Source: Saccharomyces uvarum (taxonomy: Eukaryota > Ascomycota > Saccharomycetes > Saccharomycetales > Saccharomycetaceae). From it: a stretch of 64,000 nt of DNA. This document shows, one piece after another, positions 61,796-64,000 of the stretch. Numbering within the stretch: position 1 is the first letter of the stretch; the number at the start of each line of letters is the position of its first letter. The notes below the pieces were generated by a model. The model saw only the letters and a program-made list of their open reading frames with translations. It was not told the DNA's origin and made no database searches. The stretch is taken from positions 124,001-188,000 of the forward strand of contig OX365936.1 of NCBI GenBank assembly GCA_947243795.1, given 5' to 3'. The translations under genes and the position numbers were made by a program.

Positions 61796-61869
61796 GGTCT
61801 CTTGGCCCAGTTGGTTAAGGCACCGTGCTAATAACGCGGGGATCAGCGGTTCGATCCCGCTAGAGACCA
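61796..61869 (+). tRNA. tI(AAU): tRNA-Ile (AAU anticodon), copy 2
   Basis: 74 nt, identical to the minus-strand copy at 39695-39768. Anticodon AAT, B box GGTTCGATCCC, and a T6 terminator at 61874-61879. Confidence 0.97.
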
Positions 61870-62051
61870 TTTATTTTTTAATTTTTTTAACTACCCTTTT
61901 CTCAATGATTAATAGACCATGCAGACTTCCGACAGTTGTAAATTTTCTTTACTTGTAATATGTCTTTTGGTTTCCTATTACTATATCGATACAAAAATCC
62001 CAATATATATGTTTTGCCCAAGAAAAAAATAGAAAAAATTACAACTCCATT

Positions 62052-63179
62052 TCAATAACGTCCGTTTCTTTGTCCTTTATTGAACGAAGGCCCGTTCTTT
62101 TTATTCTTGGGTCCTCTCGGAAAATCTTGTCTGTTATAGTTGGAATGGCTTGGGTACTCGTTCATCCTGTTGTTTTGAGGGTTTCTGGGGAAATTTAAGG
62201 GATGCGTATGCACATTTTTCTTTTTCGTTACGTTGTAGTTGTGTGGACTAAACGGTGTCTTCTTCCTCTTGTTATTATTGTTATCGTTATAGCTACTATT
62301 GTTGTTGTTATTATTATAACTGTTATTTTTGTTACCATTATTGTTATTATTTCTTGATGATTGAGCTCTGTTCTTCCATTTCATTTTATCTCTATAATTC
62401 CTAGAACCTGGGTAGTCATATGCATCGTCGTTATACTCATAGTCATAGAAATTGAATTGCTGGTCGTTGTCCTCATGTTCCACCATCTGTCTTTCAGAGA
62501 CTTCTCTCTTATGGTTCTTCACTTGGTTGAAATAGTGCTGTTTGAGCTCGATGGCTAGATTATCACCGCAAAACGCACTTCCATCAGTGTTCGGCACTCT
62601 AGACGATCTTCTTTCTGCACAATCATCTCCGAAATGGCCATTAACCCCACAATTATAACAGAAGATGGTTTCAAAGTCAAGCTCATCATTGCTGATTTCC
62701 TTAGTTTTCAACAAGTAAGACCTCCAAATGCTGGGACATCTCTCCCTTGAATGTCTTTTGCTATTACATAGTGTGCAAAACACTTTTTTCCATTTCTGCG
62801 GACACTGTGATTTGTAATGGCCATTCGCATTACAATTTGAGCAACTAATAGCCTTGGGACAATGCTGTGAATAATGGTCATCCATAGACCCACAGTACGT
62901 ACATATGACGTGAGGGCAGTTTCTTTTCAAATGGCCCCTTTGCGAACAGTTATTACATTTTGGTTCTGCTTCCATTATCGCACCATCGGCATCGTAGTCC
63001 GTTACTCCAAAGTACCGTCCTTGGCCCCGCAGTGTTCTTAGTTCCTCGGGGTTTGCATCCACATCCTCTATGGATGGAGCCAACAATTTACTAGATGACG
63101 GATCGCTCGTTTTTGGGGTTGTATCTTTCACATACGGCAAAGTGTCCATACTTTCCACCTCGGACAACAACATCGACAT
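62052..63179 (-). CDS. AIR1: Zinc-knuckle RNA-binding subunit of TRAMP
   Basis: AIR1 (YIL079C) bridges Trf4/5 and Mtr4 in the TRAMP polyadenylation complex that marks nuclear RNAs for the exosome; it is a paralog of AIR2. The 375 residues compare with 360 in S. cerevisiae. Five CCHC zinc knuckles lie at about 73-190: CNNCSQRGHLKRNC, CTYCGSMDDHYSQHC, CSNCNANGHYKSQC, CTLCNSKRHSRERC and CYNCGVNGHFGDDC. The C-terminal tail is Asn-rich with long Asn runs, where the length difference arises, and ends in a basic RGG-poor segment. Confidence 0.96.
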   Translation of the reverse strand: MSMLLSEVESMDTLPYVKDTTPKTSDPSSSKLLAPSIEDVDANPEELRTLRGQGRYFGVTDYDADGAIMEAEPKCNNCSQRGHLKRNCPHVICTYCGSMDDHYSQHCPKAISCSNCNANGHYKSQCPQKWKKVFCTLCNSKRHSRERCPSIWRSYLLKTKEISNDELDFETIFCYNCGVNGHFGDDCAERRSSRVPNTDGSAFCGDNLAIELKQHYFNQVKNHKREVSERQMVEHEDNDQQFNFYDYEYNDDAYDYPGSRNYRDKMKWKNRAQSSRNNNNNGNKNNSYNNNNNNSSYNDNNNNKRKKTPFSPHNYNVTKKKNVHTHPLNFPRNPQNNRMNEYPSHSNYNRQDFPRGPKNKKNGPSFNKGQRNGRY

Positions 63180-63665
63180 GTTAGCTTGACTCAGGAATGT
63201 TTACCTCTGCTTTCTTTGCCTAAAAATATGCAAGTTTTCCCTCATCGCATCGCTTATTATACAATTTTTCATTTTTTTTTTTCACTCAAACAAGAGACTA
63301 AAAAGCCAGATAAGACGCCAAATCGCAAACAAGAGACAGGACAAAAAGCAAATGGTCTCCGAATTCGTACCGAAAGCATCGCATCCATACCTTCGAGATG
63401 TCACCTACATATATTCCATTATATACCTGGACATATTCACCTTCTTGACCGCTCAACAGGCTCTTATCGCGAGAACGTACCAATCATCTCCCACGAAGAC
63501 TCTTTATGTAAGAAAATTTTCGAGGTTTTTTCATTTCGAAAAAAAAATTACACTAGCGATGGCAACAAAAGAACGATACGTTGTATATTTGTTGATGTGT
63601 CATCTTAAGGCCAATATTTAAGATTAAGCTAGAGCCATCAGCAGGACAAGAATAAAAAAACAGAC
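63180..63665. promoter_or_regulatory. Divergent AIR1/THS1 promoter with PAC core
   Basis: 486 bp. CTCATCGC at 63241-63248 is the PAC core GCGATGAG on the minus strand, about 65 bp upstream of the AIR1 ATG. This fits co-regulation with RNA-processing genes. The short frames here have no recognisable features. Confidence 0.55.
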
Positions 63666-64000
63666 ATGAGCGCTAACGAAGCAGGTGTCGCTGAGCAAGT
63701 CAAGAACTTGTCCGTTAGGGATAACGGTGATGCAGCAGCAAAGGCAGGCAAGAAGGATAACAAAAAGTCCAAGCAACAATCCCTGTACTTGGACCCTCAA
63801 CCAGTCTTTATTGAAGAAAGACTTGAAATGTTCGACAGATTGCAAAAGGAATACAACGATAAAGTTGCCAGTTTGCCTCGCGTTCCATTGAAGATCGTCT
63901 TAAAGGACGGTGCTATTAAGGAAGCCACCTCTTGGGAAACTACTCCAATGGATATTGCTAAGGGAATCTCCAAATCTTTGGGTGATAGATTATGTATCGC
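63666..64000 (+). CDS. THS1: Threonyl-tRNA synthetase, cytosolic (5' end only)
   Basis: THS1 (YIL078W) is the cytosolic threonyl-tRNA synthetase. Only the first 111 codons are in the window; the gene runs off the end. The start MSANEAGVAEQVKNLSVRD is followed by a Lys-rich eukaryotic extension and the beginning of the TGS domain (IKIVLKDG-like KIVLKDGAIKEATSWETTPM, about 80-100). It is divergent with AIR1. Confidence 0.95.
   Translation, partial: MSANEAGVAEQVKNLSVRDNGDAAAKAGKKDNKKSKQQSLYLDPQPVFIEERLEMFDRLQKEYNDKVASLPRVPLKIVLKDGAIKEATSWETTPMDIAKGISKSLGDRLCI

Overview
The window is nuclear chromosomal DNA from a budding yeast of the genus Saccharomyces. Gene order and content match, gene for gene, the left arm of S. 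cerevisiae chromosome IX from HIS5 (YIL116W) to the start of THS1 (YIL078W). The proteins I can compare from memory differ from S. cerevisiae by roughly 10-25% while keeping nearly the same lengths. That is too far for S. cerevisiae or S. paradoxus and suggests a more distant sister species (for example the kudriavzevii, arboricola or uvarum/eubayanus side of the genus). I cannot fix the species without a search.

Layout. 1-8.5 kb: HIS5, NUP159, POR2 and the stress phosphatase gene SDP1. 8.7-20 kb: HOS4, a disrupted COX5B, HPM1, SEC24 and the metalloprotease gene YIL108W. 20-31 kb: PFK26, intron-containing MOB1, SLM1, SHQ1, DPH1 and a tiny DPM2-like membrane protein. 31-38 kb: tRNA-Thr, the repressor gene XBP1, glucoamylase SGA1, FMC1 and GID9/FYV10. 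38-50 kb: BMT5, tRNA-Ile, PRK1, LYS12, RSM25, the gag-like YIL092W and UTP25. 50-64 kb: ICE2, YIL089W, two solo delta LTRs in opposite orientation beside tRNA-Glu, AVT7, AIM19, KTR7, SDS3, CAB2, a second identical tRNA-Ile, AIR1 and the 5' end of THS1.

These are ordinary housekeeping genes, not one operon-like system, but several share regulons readable in the DNA. HIS5 and LYS12 each have a perfect Gcn4 site upstream. UTP25, BMT5 and AIR1 carry PAC or PAC-core motifs, and UTP25 also has an RRPE, as expected for ribosome-biogenesis and RNA-processing genes. The XBP1/SGA1 spacer has a cluster of stress elements. The COX5B promoter has a palindromic Rox1-like site.

Most notable observations: COX5B keeps its start-codon-splitting intron and hypoxic-type promoter motifs, but two indels in homopolymers break the membrane helix and C-terminus. 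A perfect 34-bp unit is repeated three times between MOB1 and SLM1. YIL092W contains a region that looks like a Ty3/Gypsy-type capsid domain in an intact host gene. The Ty3 copy that I recall next to one tRNA-Ile in the S. cerevisiae reference is absent. Three GC peaks sit on divergent promoters. I found no CRISPR array, plasmid, phage or clearly foreign gene cluster.
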